Of a stretch of 64,000 nt of DNA, positions 26,920 to 35,189 are shown in pieces. The position numbers and the translations under genes were made by a program. The DNA lies in the NCBI GenBank assembly GCA_028820635.1, contig JAPPIG010000089.1, forward strand, positions 5,778 through 69,777. Direction: 5' to 3'. The notes beneath the pieces are model-generated. The model saw only the letters and a list, made by a program, of their open reading frames with translations, searched no databases and was not told the origin of the DNA. The DNA is from Candidatus Poribacteria bacterium (GTDB lineage Bacteria; Poribacteria; WGA-4E; WGA-3G). The stretch's first letter is position 1. Each line of letters starts with the position of its first letter.

Positions 26920-27918
26920 ATGGATAGATTGCGTTTAACAATGCCCGAACGTCTGGTAGCGGATACCGAAACCTTACAACCTAATTATGCGAAGTATACC
27001 GCAGAACCGCTTGAGCGAGGATTCGGTACTACGCTGGGCAACTCGCTTCGTCGAGTACTTCTCTCCTCGATTAAAGGAGCCGCCATAACTTCCATTCAAA
27101 TTGATCAGGTCAAGCATGAATATTCAACTATTCCAGGGATTCTTGAAGATGTAGTACAAATAATTCTTAACCTTAAGGCAATTCGGTTTCGACTTTTACA
27201 GGACGACCCTATGGTACTGGAACTTACCGCGAGTGGTTCAGGAGAACTGACAGCAGCGGATATTCGTCCTAATTCACTCGTTGAAATTATTAACCCTGAC
27301 CAACACATCGCAACACTTGATGCGTGTCAGGGTGTTGATATGGAAATTCAGGTCCAAACAGGACGCGGTTACTCACTTGCAGAAGAACATAGGGATTCAA
27401 AACAACCCATTGGATGGATCCCGGTTGATGCCAAATTCTCACCTGTCGAAAAAGTCAACTTCTCGGTAAGTGAAACTCGAGTTGAGGATGTGACCAATTT
27501 TGATCAACTCAATCTGGAAATATGGACCGATGGAAGTATCACACCGAAGCAAGCAATTACGCAGGCAGCAGACATTTTACGTAGCCAACTTGATATCTTT
27601 ACTGAATTCGATGAATCCTACGTTGAACCTGAACCCGAAATTGACGAAGCCAAAATCTTAAGAAACAGGTACCTTTCTAAACCTGTTGCTGACTTGGAAC
27701 TTTCAGTACGGGCTGGCAACTGCCTTGAAACCGCAAATATCAAAACTATCCGTGAACTTGTCGTCAAAAGTGAAAAAGAGATGTTGGAATACAAAAATTT
27801 CGGTAGAACTTCTCTGAATGAAATAAAAGACCAACTTGCCAACATGGGTTTGTCTCTTGGAATGGATGATTTAGATGACGACGAATATATTGAAACGGAC
27901 GGGGAGGAATCAGAATAA
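26920..27918 (+). CDS. rpoA: DNA-directed RNA polymerase subunit alpha
   Basis: 332 aa. The NTD has GTTLGNSLRRVLLSSIKGAA. The CTD retains the DNA-contacting VRAGNCL (the equivalent of E. coli Arg265 and Asn268) and NFGRTSLNEIKDQL. AGGAGG precedes the ATG. Its stop overlaps the ATG of rplQ by one base. Confidence 0.97.
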   Translation: MDRLRLTMPERLVADTETLQPNYAKYTAEPLERGFGTTLGNSLRRVLLSSIKGAAITSIQIDQVKHEYSTIPGILEDVVQIILNLKAIRFRLLQDDPMVLELTASGSGELTAADIRPNSLVEIINPDQHIATLDACQGVDMEIQVQTGRGYSLAEEHRDSKQPIGWIPVDAKFSPVEKVNFSVSETRVEDVTNFDQLNLEIWTDGSITPKQAITQAADILRSQLDIFTEFDESYVEPEPEIDEAKILRNRYLSKPVADLELSVRAGNCLETANIKTIRELVVKSEKEMLEYKNFGRTSLNEIKDQLANMGLSLGMDDLDDDEYIETDGEESE

Positions 27919-28319
27919 TGCGTCATAGAAAACGTGGCAGAAAATTAGGGCGTACCACAAGCCACAGAAACGCTCTTTTCCGCAATCAAGCCACTGCGTT
28001 GTTTGAACATGAACAAATTCGGACAACCTTGCACAAATGCAAGGAACTCCGACGCGTCGCGGAAAAACTCATTACGCTCGCAAAGAAAGATACTTTACAC
28101 GCACGCCGACGCGCTGCACGACTCTTATATGGGGCTAATCTGCATTATACCCCACGCCGAGGAGAATCAGGTGCCATACAAAAGCAGGCTATACTTCAGA
28201 AACTTTTTGAGGATATTGCCCCCCGTTATCAGGATCGCAATGGCGGTTACACCCGAATCATACGTGGCGAATTAAGACGCGGCGATGGTGCGCAAATGGC
28301 TTATATTCAGCTTGTTTAA
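27918..28319 (+). CDS. rplQ: 50S ribosomal protein L17
   Basis: 133 aa. MRHRKRGRKLGRTTSHRNALFRN is diagnostic. It overlaps rpoA by 1 bp (TAATG) and ends the superoperon. Confidence 0.96.
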   Translation: MRHRKRGRKLGRTTSHRNALFRNQATALFEHEQIRTTLHKCKELRRVAEKLITLAKKDTLHARRRAARLLYGANLHYTPRRGESGAIQKQAILQKLFEDIAPRYQDRNGGYTRIIRGELRRGDGAQMAYIQLV

Positions 28320-28361
28320 TAAGTGCCACCATTAAGTAGATTCACAATTATAAAAATTGAG

Positions 28362-28386
28362 GTCGGAGTTGAAACTCCGACTTTTT
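28362..28386 (+). terminator. Intrinsic terminator after rplQ
   Basis: GTCGGAGTT-GA-AACTCCGAC is a 9-bp perfect stem followed by TTTTT. On the other strand CTCAATTTTTA follows, so it may serve the convergent outer-membrane protein gene as well. Confidence 0.85.
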
Positions 28387-28451
28387 CTATTTGGTAGGCG
28401 TGATTTGAAACCGTGTCTACTTTGGAATTCACTATAAACGAAACGCACAAA

Positions 28452-29732
28452 CTAAAATCGATATGCCCCTGAAACGAAAACTCGATGTGTATTACGCTTC
28501 GTGGTCAAATCATTTCTGTGCTGCTGCCAATTACCCCACATATACGCGAGGTCAAATTTCAGAGCATCCTCAAAAATCTTGCCTATACCGAATGTTAGGA
28601 AATCCCGTTCATTTTCAATCTCTGTATCCGTAAACGGAATCGTATCACGGAAATAGCCGACACGTAGATGTGTATCAATGGTAGGTATACGGAATTCGGC
28701 ACCTAACCTCGCTTGTAGAGTTGTCGTATAGAATTCTTCAAAGTGATTCTTTGAAATGTCTTCTGCCGGTATTGGGTCGTAACGTGTTTGCCGCCAATCT
28801 GTCAGGTGAACATCACCCGCCAAAATCAACTGTTTATCCAACAGTTTAACAGCAACACCTGTTCCAATTTCAAAAGGTCTCTCAATATCAAACGATTGGG
28901 CACCGTTTGTAGGATCCGAAGCTTCTTCGCCATCATCGTAAAATACAACGGTATATTCACGCCATAACTCTTCAACGGCCAACTCTGTCGGAGCAACCAA
29001 CGTCACACCAAGACTGATTGCATCTGTAAAGTTGGCTAAAATTCCAACTCTACCGCCTACACCTGAGTATTCCCTATCAATTTCGTCGTCAAATCTAAAA
29101 CGGGATAAATCGTTATCAACGTTCAACGTATCGGTTGCTGTTGCATCCAATTGGTTACTGCTATGTCCATTCCAGAAGTCAACCGAACCTCCAATTAGGA
29201 AATTCTTAGTAACATACACACTTCCACCAAAACTCCAAATCCCTATACCTCCAGAGTTTATATTCGTCTCATCAACAACAAGACCACTATAAAGGTTACC
29301 TGAACTTGGGTCAACTCCTTGAACCGCTGTCTGGAAATCAAAGTTTTGGGGACGGTTATAGCCAAATGCTACCGCAAGTCCACCCTGTTGCGTGTAGATC
29401 GGATAAACAAACCCAATTGAATTCGGACGCATCCGTGAACGACTTGTTCCAGTGACTTCATCGCTTGAGAAGAAGCTATCAGTGTTTGCTGTGTTATGCG
29501 AAAGACTTGTAAAGAATTCAAACTTCTGAATTTGTGCCAGTCCCGCAGGATTCCAATATAGTGAGGTGAAATCATCAGCGAGTCCCAGAGAAGCACCACC
29601 CATGCCCATTGACCGCGCACCTACACCAAATGTGTTACCGATTGCCAGTTCCTCCACTTGTGCTGGACACATCACTGTAAACAAACCAGTAACAAATAGA
29701 CAGATAAAAACACCCAAAATTGTTCGTCTCAT
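28452..29732 (-). CDS. PorV/FadL-like outer-membrane beta-barrel protein
   Basis: 426 aa with a signal peptide (residues 1 to about 24, ending near CPAQ). GARSMGMGGASLGLADDFTSLYWNPAGLA is the N-terminal hallmark of the PorV/PorQ and FadL-like barrel families. The remainder alternates as barrel strands and the C-terminus is aromatic (FVSGAYRF), as for barrel-assembly substrates. AAAGGAG precedes the ATG. FadL homologues move hydrophobic compounds and PorV serves type IX secretion; neither is shown here. Confidence 0.8.
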   Translation of the reverse strand: MRRTILGVFICLFVTGLFTVMCPAQVEELAIGNTFGVGARSMGMGGASLGLADDFTSLYWNPAGLAQIQKFEFFTSLSHNTANTDSFFSSDEVTGTSRSRMRPNSIGFVYPIYTQQGGLAVAFGYNRPQNFDFQTAVQGVDPSSGNLYSGLVVDETNINSGGIGIWSFGGSVYVTKNFLIGGSVDFWNGHSSNQLDATATDTLNVDNDLSRFRFDDEIDREYSGVGGRVGILANFTDAISLGVTLVAPTELAVEELWREYTVVFYDDGEEASDPTNGAQSFDIERPFEIGTGVAVKLLDKQLILAGDVHLTDWRQTRYDPIPAEDISKNHFEEFYTTTLQARLGAEFRIPTIDTHLRVGYFRDTIPFTDTEIENERDFLTFGIGKIFEDALKFDLAYMWGNWQQHRNDLTTKRNTHRVFVSGAYRF

Positions 29733-29792
29733 TTTGTTTTCTCCTTTATTTTCTCCGTATTCACTTGTTTTCTTAATTAACCTTGTATCATG

Positions 29793-30344
29793 CTAATTCT
29801 CATTCCTGTTTCTCGGTATCCGTTGCGGACGTTCAGATCGCGGATTAGAGGAAGTGACACTACGTGAAACCCGAGACCGACGGTTCTCAGATCGATATCC
29901 CTTCTTGTAGGTGCTACGGGACGTAGGATAATATGTACTGCCGTAATACCTCCCATAATAACCTCTGTATGGATAATAACCTCTATAATGCCGGTAATAG
30001 GGTGCGTGATACCCATAATACCCATATCCGTAATACCATGGGTGTGGGGAATAATACATTGGTGGATAATATGCATACGATGGATATGCTGCGTAAGGCA
30101 CCCAATATGAATCATACGCGTCCGAATAGGAAGAACTATAACCGGGCTTGCGACGACCGTAGTAACCTTCAGTTTCTAAATCAGAATCGGAAGTTTGTGT
30201 TATCTCTTTCTTACCTTTTTCTACCCGTTTTTCTTGTTTCTCCTTGAGATTTGCTGGTTCATAATAACCGAGCTTTGTATAACATCCAACAAGCGTTACC
30301 GTTGTAAAGAGAAACAGTAATATAAAGGCGGCTTTCAAATTCAT
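29793..30344 (-). CDS. Tyr-rich lipoprotein
   Basis: 183 aa from the ATG at 30344, which follows AAAGGAGATGG. An in-frame start ten codons upstream would spoil the signal peptide. Lipobox LVGC puts the lipidated Cys near residue 21. After a Lys/Glu-rich linker, about residues 80-140 are one-third Tyr (repeated YYGYGYYGYH-like units) mixed with Pro, Gly and His. The C-terminus is Arg/Ser-rich. No family recognised; Tyr-rich tracts of this kind suggest a structural, possibly cross-linkable envelope protein. Confidence 0.7.
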   Translation of the reverse strand: MNLKAAFILLFLFTTVTLVGCYTKLGYYEPANLKEKQEKRVEKGKKEITQTSDSDLETEGYYGRRKPGYSSSYSDAYDSYWVPYAAYPSYAYYPPMYYSPHPWYYGYGYYGYHAPYYRHYRGYYPYRGYYGRYYGSTYYPTSRSTYKKGYRSENRRSRVSRSVTSSNPRSERPQRIPRNRNEN

Positions 30345-30420
30345 TTCTCCATCTCCTTTAGATATAACCTTCACTTTTGATTATTATAACATATCCATTT
30401 CAGTCTGTCCATATAATTTC

Positions 30421-30499
30421 CTTGCGCCTCTTACATTCTGTAGGCGGTGAATGTCAATTAGGCATTCATACCGTTGATTACGACCTCCTGGTCGCGACC
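30421..30499. repeat. Mixed dispersed repeats
   Basis: This block contains GCGCCTCTTACATTC (also at 37866-37880 and, inverted, near 35190), GGCGGTGAATG/CATTCATACCGTTGAT (also at 37885-37922) and CGACCTCCTGGTCGCGACC, the core of the palindrome at 2907-2952. Nothing else is seen in the 30345-30563 gap. Confidence 0.65.
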
Positions 30500-30563
30500 A
30501 TCTCCAATATGTTTAGAAAAACTTGAAAACTGAATGGCTCTGCCTTTATGTAAAAACTTTCAC

Positions 30564-30592
30564 TTGCCCCTATCTCGTGAGCGTGCTAAACT
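30564..30592 (+). promoter_or_regulatory. Candidate promoter placing a start site at the cytochrome ATG
   Basis: TTGCCC (30564-30569), a 17-bp spacer and TAAACT (30587-30592) end only six bases before the ATG at 30599. There is no ribosome-binding site before the ATG, so a leaderless message is possible. Confidence 0.4.
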
Positions 30593-30598
30593 GACTTC

Positions 30599-31507
30599 AT
30601 GAAAGTCTTTATCCAAATTGGGCACGGCATCATCGGTGCTGCTATAATATCCCTTCTCTGTATCTGGCAAGCAGGCAGTTTTGGTGAAGCACGGCACACA
30701 ATTAGCATCATCGGTGCTATTGCTATCTTAATTGCAAGTCTCTATCTCTTGCGCAGCCGTTGGATTCGGTGGGGTAATCGGCAAGTATGGCTAAAATACC
30801 ATCAACGCCTTGCGTCCCTCGGTTTATGTCTTGTGTTGTTCCACTCTGCGTTTCAACCGCTTGCTTGGCATTCATGGTTGACCTTTCTACTTGCCTTGTC
30901 AAATTTTGGCACAGGAATTGCGGTTAGCCTAACTGCTCGGAAAGTGCGTCAGACGCTGCTGAAATGTCACCTCATTCTCGCGCCAATCCTGTTGATTAGT
31001 ATCGTGTTTCATGGACAAGCTAAACTGGACCATGATGATTTCTTCCCTCTTACCGATGTTCACGATGTCGCTTGTGCGAAATGTCACACATCCGAACCTT
31101 TCCTCTTCCATCTTGATGCAACAACACTACAACAAGAATTGGATACGTCCAAGACTATTCCAGATGATATACATTGGTGGTTCTTACAGCACGATGTAAA
31201 GGTGCCGCAAACTGCAGAAGTTTCTATCAAGGAAATGGGCAACGTTTGGAGAATTGATGACAAAGAAAATCGCCGCATCTATAATGTCAAGAAAAAGGCA
31301 GACCAACTCGCGCTCTACGCCGATTCTCCGTATCGCAGCTACACATGCATCACCTGTCACGAACATAACACACCGGAAATCGTAACAGCACATGAACTGC
31401 ACGGTGTTGCTGATTTTCACAGATGTCTCGTGTGCCACCAAACCGAAATAGATGACACACGTTTCGGCAAACAACGCTTCGATTGGGACTACGATCCCAA
31501 TTGGTAA
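30599..31507 (+). CDS. Membrane protein with C-terminal triheme cytochrome c segment
   Basis: 302 aa. The first 140 residues hold four hydrophobic helices (about 8-24, 34-52, 72-86 with 90-110, and 122-138) with His residues near the helix ends (His68, His82, His124, His138), resembling a small b-type cytochrome or ferric-reductase-like domain. The remainder has three haem c motifs: CAKCH (159-163), CITCH (250-254) and CLVCH (276-280), plus extra His residues for axial ligation. The topology suggests quinol or membrane electron transfer to periplasmic haems. No partner genes for an electron-transfer complex are nearby. Exact family not recognised. Confidence 0.7.
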   Translation: MKVFIQIGHGIIGAAIISLLCIWQAGSFGEARHTISIIGAIAILIASLYLLRSRWIRWGNRQVWLKYHQRLASLGLCLVLFHSAFQPLAWHSWLTFLLALSNFGTGIAVSLTARKVRQTLLKCHLILAPILLISIVFHGQAKLDHDDFFPLTDVHDVACAKCHTSEPFLFHLDATTLQQELDTSKTIPDDIHWWFLQHDVKVPQTAEVSIKEMGNVWRIDDKENRRIYNVKKKADQLALYADSPYRSYTCITCHEHNTPEIVTAHELHGVADFHRCLVCHQTEIDDTRFGKQRFDWDYDPNW

Positions 31508-31563
31508 AGTCCTAATGTTCTATTGTAGGAGCACTTTTGCGAGTCTGATTACCAACATATAAT

Positions 31564-31602
31564 AAAAAAGGCTTGAATCCAGCAAAAAACTGAACTCAAG
31601 CC
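31564..31602 (-). terminator. Intrinsic terminator of the first LamG gene
   Basis: On the minus strand GGCTTGAGTTCAG and CTGGATTCAAGCC pair around TTTTTTG, followed by TTTTTT (31564-31569). It shares the TTGAATCCAG core with the hairpin after the neighbouring paralogue. Confidence 0.8.
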
Positions 31603-31622
31603 AACCAAACTGCTAATTATAC

Positions 31623-32411
31623 TTATAGACGTGATTTAATACTGCCCCAAGTGGTAGTAAGTTTGTCTTCCGGTTCCACAGCAAGAAATTCACCATCCAT
31701 AACCTGCTTAATCTCATCTGCCGACAAAGCACGACCAAATAGATAATACTCATCCAGTAGCCCAGCAAACCAGCGTCCATTTTTATGGTGGCCGATTCCT
31801 GCCGTTATACCCCAATTTTCCTCAAGCTTTCTGCCGCTCCCTTTGGCTGCATGAGTCTCTTCACCATTAATATAGGTTTTCACATCACTGCTATCACTAT
31901 CATACGTTCCGGCAAAATGAACCCATTTATCCGCTTCAATAACAGGACCGGGGTTAATATTGAAAACTTGTGTGTTCGTTCCATCTCTATGAAACCATCT
32001 AAAGCCAGCCGGACGAATTTCCGCGTGATAGAGCCCACCTTCAATTTCAGTGCCGAGCGCATCAAGCAGCGTTTGCGGATCACCTGAACCTGTGTGGTTA
32101 ACCCAAACCGCAAGTGTGATTCCATCAATCGGCGGGTTATTAAATTCTGGTCCATTCATATCTATCCACACGTTGGCTGCTAACGCAATAGCTTTACCAA
32201 TAACACCTTCCTCCCATTTGGCGTTCCCCACAACTTTTCCATCATTGCCATTAATTGAACCATCTTTGACGGTTTCACCTTCTTTGTCAAAACTATAGTA
32301 AACAGATAACGCCGGATCTTTAAGATCTGCTTGGACTGAGAGCACACACGCCCCCATAATTACCAATACAGCAAAATATACGTGAAAATATTTTATCAAA
32401 TTAAAACACAT
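31623..32411 (-). CDS. Secreted LamG-domain protein with C-terminal KLTTTWG signature
   Basis: 262 aa. Signal peptide to about residue 29 (ending VQADL). One LamG/concanavalin-like domain fills about residues 33-235: YYSFDKEGETVKDGSINGNDG, VWVNHTGSGDPQTLLD, KWVHFAGTYDSDSSDVKTYINGEE and GLLDEYYLFGRALSADEI. These jelly rolls bind carbohydrate or protein ligands. The last 20 residues, starting FLAVEPEDKLTTTWGS, are a tail shared with three other proteins here. It is about two-thirds identical by eye to the next gene upstream, a tandem duplicate. GGAGG precedes the ATG. Confidence 0.85.
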   Translation of the reverse strand: MCFNLIKYFHVYFAVLVIMGACVLSVQADLKDPALSVYYSFDKEGETVKDGSINGNDGKVVGNAKWEEGVIGKAIALAANVWIDMNGPEFNNPPIDGITLAVWVNHTGSGDPQTLLDALGTEIEGGLYHAEIRPAGFRWFHRDGTNTQVFNINPGPVIEADKWVHFAGTYDSDSSDVKTYINGEETHAAKGSGRKLEENWGITAGIGHHKNGRWFAGLLDEYYLFGRALSADEIKQVMDGEFLAVEPEDKLTTTWGSIKSRL

Positions 32412-32439
32412 TTATAACCTCCAATAATTAAAATAATAG

Positions 32440-32478
32440 AAAACGGTTTGAATCCAGTGAAGCCCTGGATTCAAACCG
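32440..32478 (-). terminator. Hairpin after the second LamG gene
   Basis: A perfect 14-bp stem, CGGTTTGAATCCAG (32444-32457) with CTGGATTCAAACCG (32465-32478). On the minus strand it is followed by only four T residues, so termination may be partial. Confidence 0.65.
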
Positions 32479-32500
32479 AAAACAGAGAATGTTATTATTC

Positions 32501-33286
32501 CTAACGATGCGATTTAATGCTGCCCCAAGTGGTAGCAAGTTTATCTGCCGGTTCTACAGCCAGCAGCGCGCCATTCATCACATCCATGATTTCATCCACT
32601 GGCAAAGCACGGTTGAATATGTAATATTCATCAAGTAGACCATTATACCAGCGTCCATTCTTATGATGACCGATTCCCGCTGTAACACCCCAATTGTCTG
32701 AACATTTACCGGAACCTGTAGCTGAGTGGGTTTCCTCACCATCAATATAGGTCTTCACCTCACCACTATCGCTATCGTACGTTCCTGCGAAATGCACCCA
32801 TTTATTCGCCTCAATAACCGGACCCGGGTTGATATTGAAAACTTGTGTATTTGTTCCATCTCGATGGAAAAATCTAAAGCCACCGGTGCGAATTTCCATG
32901 TGGAAAAGACCACTTCCATGATCTGTGCCAATCGCATCAAGTAAAGTCTGTGGATCTGCAGAGCCGGTATGATTAACCCATGCCGCTATCGTGAACCCAT
33001 CAACAGGTCCATTCTTAAATTCCGGTCCATTCATGTCAACCCACGTATCGGTTTCCAAGACCACAGCATCGTCAAAAACGCCATCTTCTCGCATGACATT
33101 TCCGACAATCTTACCGTCGTTACCGTTGGTTGAACCGTCCTTTACAGTCTCACCTTCTCCGTCAAAACTATAGTAGACAGAGAGCGTTGGATCACTTAGA
33201 TCGGCTTGGGCAAACATCACGCCTGCTCCCATCATTACGAAGACAGCAATGCTGACGTGAAACATTTTTATTAAATCTAAACGCAT
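32501..33286 (-). CDS. Secreted LamG-domain protein, tandem paralogue with C-terminal signature
   Basis: 261 aa with a signal peptide (cleavage near FAQADL). The layout is the same as the downstream paralogue: LamG domain about residues 33-233 and terminal LLAVEPADKLATTWGS. Most differences are in the first strand and around SGKCSDNW, where an extra Cys appears. AGGAG precedes the ATG. With its terminator-like hairpin repeated after each copy, the unit seems to have duplicated as gene plus terminator. Confidence 0.85.
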   Translation of the reverse strand: MRLDLIKMFHVSIAVFVMMGAGVMFAQADLSDPTLSVYYSFDGEGETVKDGSTNGNDGKIVGNVMREDGVFDDAVVLETDTWVDMNGPEFKNGPVDGFTIAAWVNHTGSADPQTLLDAIGTDHGSGLFHMEIRTGGFRFFHRDGTNTQVFNINPGPVIEANKWVHFAGTYDSDSGEVKTYIDGEETHSATGSGKCSDNWGVTAGIGHHKNGRWYNGLLDEYYIFNRALPVDEIMDVMNGALLAVEPADKLATTWGSIKSHR

Positions 33287-33532
33287 TTTATTCTCCTATG
33301 TAGTAAATAGTGGTTATTGAATATCTCAGTTTCAACACACATGAGAGTGGGCTGAACCATAAACCTATAAACATCTTTTTAATTTCTAATAATTAATATA
33401 TATTTGTCTTTATATGAAATAGGTTTGAGATAAAATACCATACATCGCTTTTCTTGTCAACAAAAACGTTAAGTTGCCAGGGTTATTTAGTTTTCGGTTT
33501 TCTGTTATATTTTACATTCAATATAACCATTT

Positions 33533-33607
33533 GTAGGTCGGGTAGAGCGAAGCGAAACCCAACACGTCCCTTTTCTGTCGGGTTTCGCTTCGCTCTACCC
33601 GACCTAC
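33533..33607. repeat. Perfect inverted repeat with 28-bp arms
   Basis: Arms 33533-33560 and 33580-33607 are exact reverse complements (beginning GTAGGTCGGGTAGAGCGAAG) around a 19-bp loop. They carry no reading frame. The surrounding gap (33287-33750) otherwise shows only a candidate promoter at its right end. Confidence 0.9.
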
Positions 33608-33689
33608 GATATAAACAACCAGTAATACTCATTGACTGATAATTCTTAAAACTAAATAGCCCTGTTAAATTGCTTATTCAATATTCACA

Positions 33690-33719
33690 TAGACAAACAC
33701 CAACTATTCATGTTATCAT
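33690..33719 (+). promoter_or_regulatory. Candidate promoter of the ThuA-like secreted gene
   Basis: TAGACA (33690-33695), an 18-bp spacer and TATCAT (33714-33719). This is a moderate match 32 bp before the start codon. Confidence 0.4.
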
Positions 33720-33750
33720 TGCAAAAAAGAAATAAAAGGAGATGGACGTA

Positions 33751-34611
33751 ATGGCACATTCTATAACATTTCGTTGCTTGTTCACAGTCTTGCTTTTTTC
33801 AGTGGTTATGGTTTTGCCAGCATATTCGGTGGATGTAACCGTTGGATTGCTGGCAGGAAGTAACGAACTTGGAGAAGTTGAGGAGGCTGCTTACCAATGG
33901 GCAGACGACAATTTCCAAACGACAATACTCACAGCGGACAACAATGGCACTTTCAAGAACAGTAGCGGCACGGCAATAAAATTAGACCAATTCGCAGTGT
34001 TGTGGCTCTTCTATACAGAAACGAATACGTTGCCGGAACCGTTGCTTGCAGACGCAACTAAAAAGGCAATTCTTGACTATGTAGAATCTGGTGGTGGTAT
34101 ATTTCTCTCCGCGCTCGGTCTCCGATACGTTGTAGACATCGGTGTTGAAGATGGCGGTAATCCACGAGTTTTTCAACCCCTTGGCAAAGGCCCACCCGAA
34201 ATTGGTATTAAGCCAACGGCTGATGCCAAAGACCATCCAGTCTTCAAAGGATTTGATACCAACGGACCTATTTTTCTTACCAGCATGGCACAGGCAGGTT
34301 TCACTGCAGATTTCATCAGTTTTAAAGCTGAACCACCCGGAGACCTGATACTTGGCACGAAGACACGCGGCGGCGGTGCTGGTGGTGGAGAACGTCCCTT
34401 TGTTGAATATGATGTGGAAGATGGAAAAATCATCACGCTTGGACATCATAACGGCGTTTACACAGATAACAAGTCGGAAGAAGGAGATAACCTCAGAAAA
34501 CTCACAACCAATGTATTGAATTACCTTGCAGAGAATTCCGCATTTCTCGCTGTTGAACCCGAAGGGAAATTGACGACAACGTGGGGAAATCTAAAGTCTG
34601 TATTAAAATAG
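33751..34611 (+). CDS. Secreted ThuA-like/amidotransferase-fold protein with C-terminal KLTTTWG signature
   Basis: 286 aa from the ATG at 33751, eight bases after AAGGAG; the ATG nine bases earlier abuts the ribosome-binding site. Signal peptide to about residue 25 (PAYSVD). Then a Rossmann-like pattern: VTVGLLAG, DQFAVLWLFYTE, AILDYVESGGGIFLSALGLRYV, KDHPVFKGFDTNGPIFL and GKIITLGHHNGVY. This is the order seen in ThuA and related glutamine-amidotransferase-like folds, with no catalytic Cys. The C-terminus, starting FLAVEPEGKLTTTWGN, matches the tails of the LamG proteins despite an unrelated main domain. Confidence 0.75.
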   Translation: MAHSITFRCLFTVLLFSVVMVLPAYSVDVTVGLLAGSNELGEVEEAAYQWADDNFQTTILTADNNGTFKNSSGTAIKLDQFAVLWLFYTETNTLPEPLLADATKKAILDYVESGGGIFLSALGLRYVVDIGVEDGGNPRVFQPLGKGPPEIGIKPTADAKDHPVFKGFDTNGPIFLTSMAQAGFTADFISFKAEPPGDLILGTKTRGGGAGGGERPFVEYDVEDGKIITLGHHNGVYTDNKSEEGDNLRKLTTNVLNYLAENSAFLAVEPEGKLTTTWGNLKSVLK

Positions 34612-34634
34612 ATTATGAAACAATCTTTGCAATA

Positions 34635-34670
34635 AATTAACCCGTAACATGCGGTTGTTACGGGTTAATT
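34635..34670 (+). terminator. Probable terminator with 14-bp stem
   Basis: AATTAACCCGTAAC and GTTACGGGTTAATT pair perfectly around an 8-base loop. The following TTTGTTG is T-rich but not a clean run. It lies 24 bp after the stop. Confidence 0.65.
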
Positions 34671-34705
34671 TGTTGTTCGGACTGTCATATTAAAATACGG
34701 ACGAT

Positions 34706-34993
34706 TTACAAAATTGCCTCTTTATCTGTTTCTGTGGACGTACTACGATTAGATGTATTTAGGCTTGAGTGGTGCAGTGCCCAATAGATTGCTGCTGTGA
34801 CCACACCCCCGATGAGTGTTGCTAACATCCATATTATAGATTCTACGAAAATTGGGGTGCCGAAACGTTTGGCATCTCGGTAGACTGCCACCGCAAACGT
34901 AATATGCACTATAATAGTCGTGATCCAAAACGCAACTATCCAAAAAACGCCAACCCCAAATGGAAACCCTATACCGCTAAAGTCAAAATTCAT
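34706..34993 (-). CDS. Small membrane protein, two transmembrane helices
   Basis: 95 aa from the ATG at 34993, nine bases after GGAG. Two hydrophobic helices (about 10-37 and 53-74) are joined by a short loop, AVYRDAKRFGTPIF, and followed by a polar Ser/Thr tail. No family recognised. The YRDAK.RG motif resembles loops of small hypothetical bacterial membrane proteins, but this does not suggest a function. Confidence 0.6.
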   Translation of the reverse strand: MNFDFSGIGFPFGVGVFWIVAFWITTIIVHITFAVAVYRDAKRFGTPIFVESIIWMLATLIGGVVTAAIYWALHHSSLNTSNRSTSTETDKEAIL

Positions 34994-35077
34994 TTTCAAT
35001 TTCTCCATGCTATTTTAAGTTTAGTATACTCCGTTTTTACCCAAGTGTCAAGAGTGTGTAAAATCTTCACATCTTGT

Positions 35078-35105
35078 TGTAGGGGCGGGTCCCTGTGCCC
35101 GCCCG
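35078..35105. repeat. Dispersed GTAGGGGCGGGTCCC repeat
   Basis: TGTAGGGGCGGGTCCCTGTG followed by CCCGCCCG folds on itself. Related copies lie at 52216-52290. It starts the 35009-35828 gap, which has no convincing gene and is made of repeats and one promoter. Confidence 0.7.
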
Positions 35106-35189
35106 TTGTCTCGGTTAGTTAATACCAATTCTAAAATACAATGTCCCATTTAACATACTGTAATTTAATGGAGTATCAACACAAGAAAG

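Noticed and set aside
31623..34611. PEP-CTERM or LPXTG sorting signal
   Set aside because: The shared tail has no hydrophobic helix followed by basic residues and no LPXTG or PEP motif, so it is reported as a different kind of tail.
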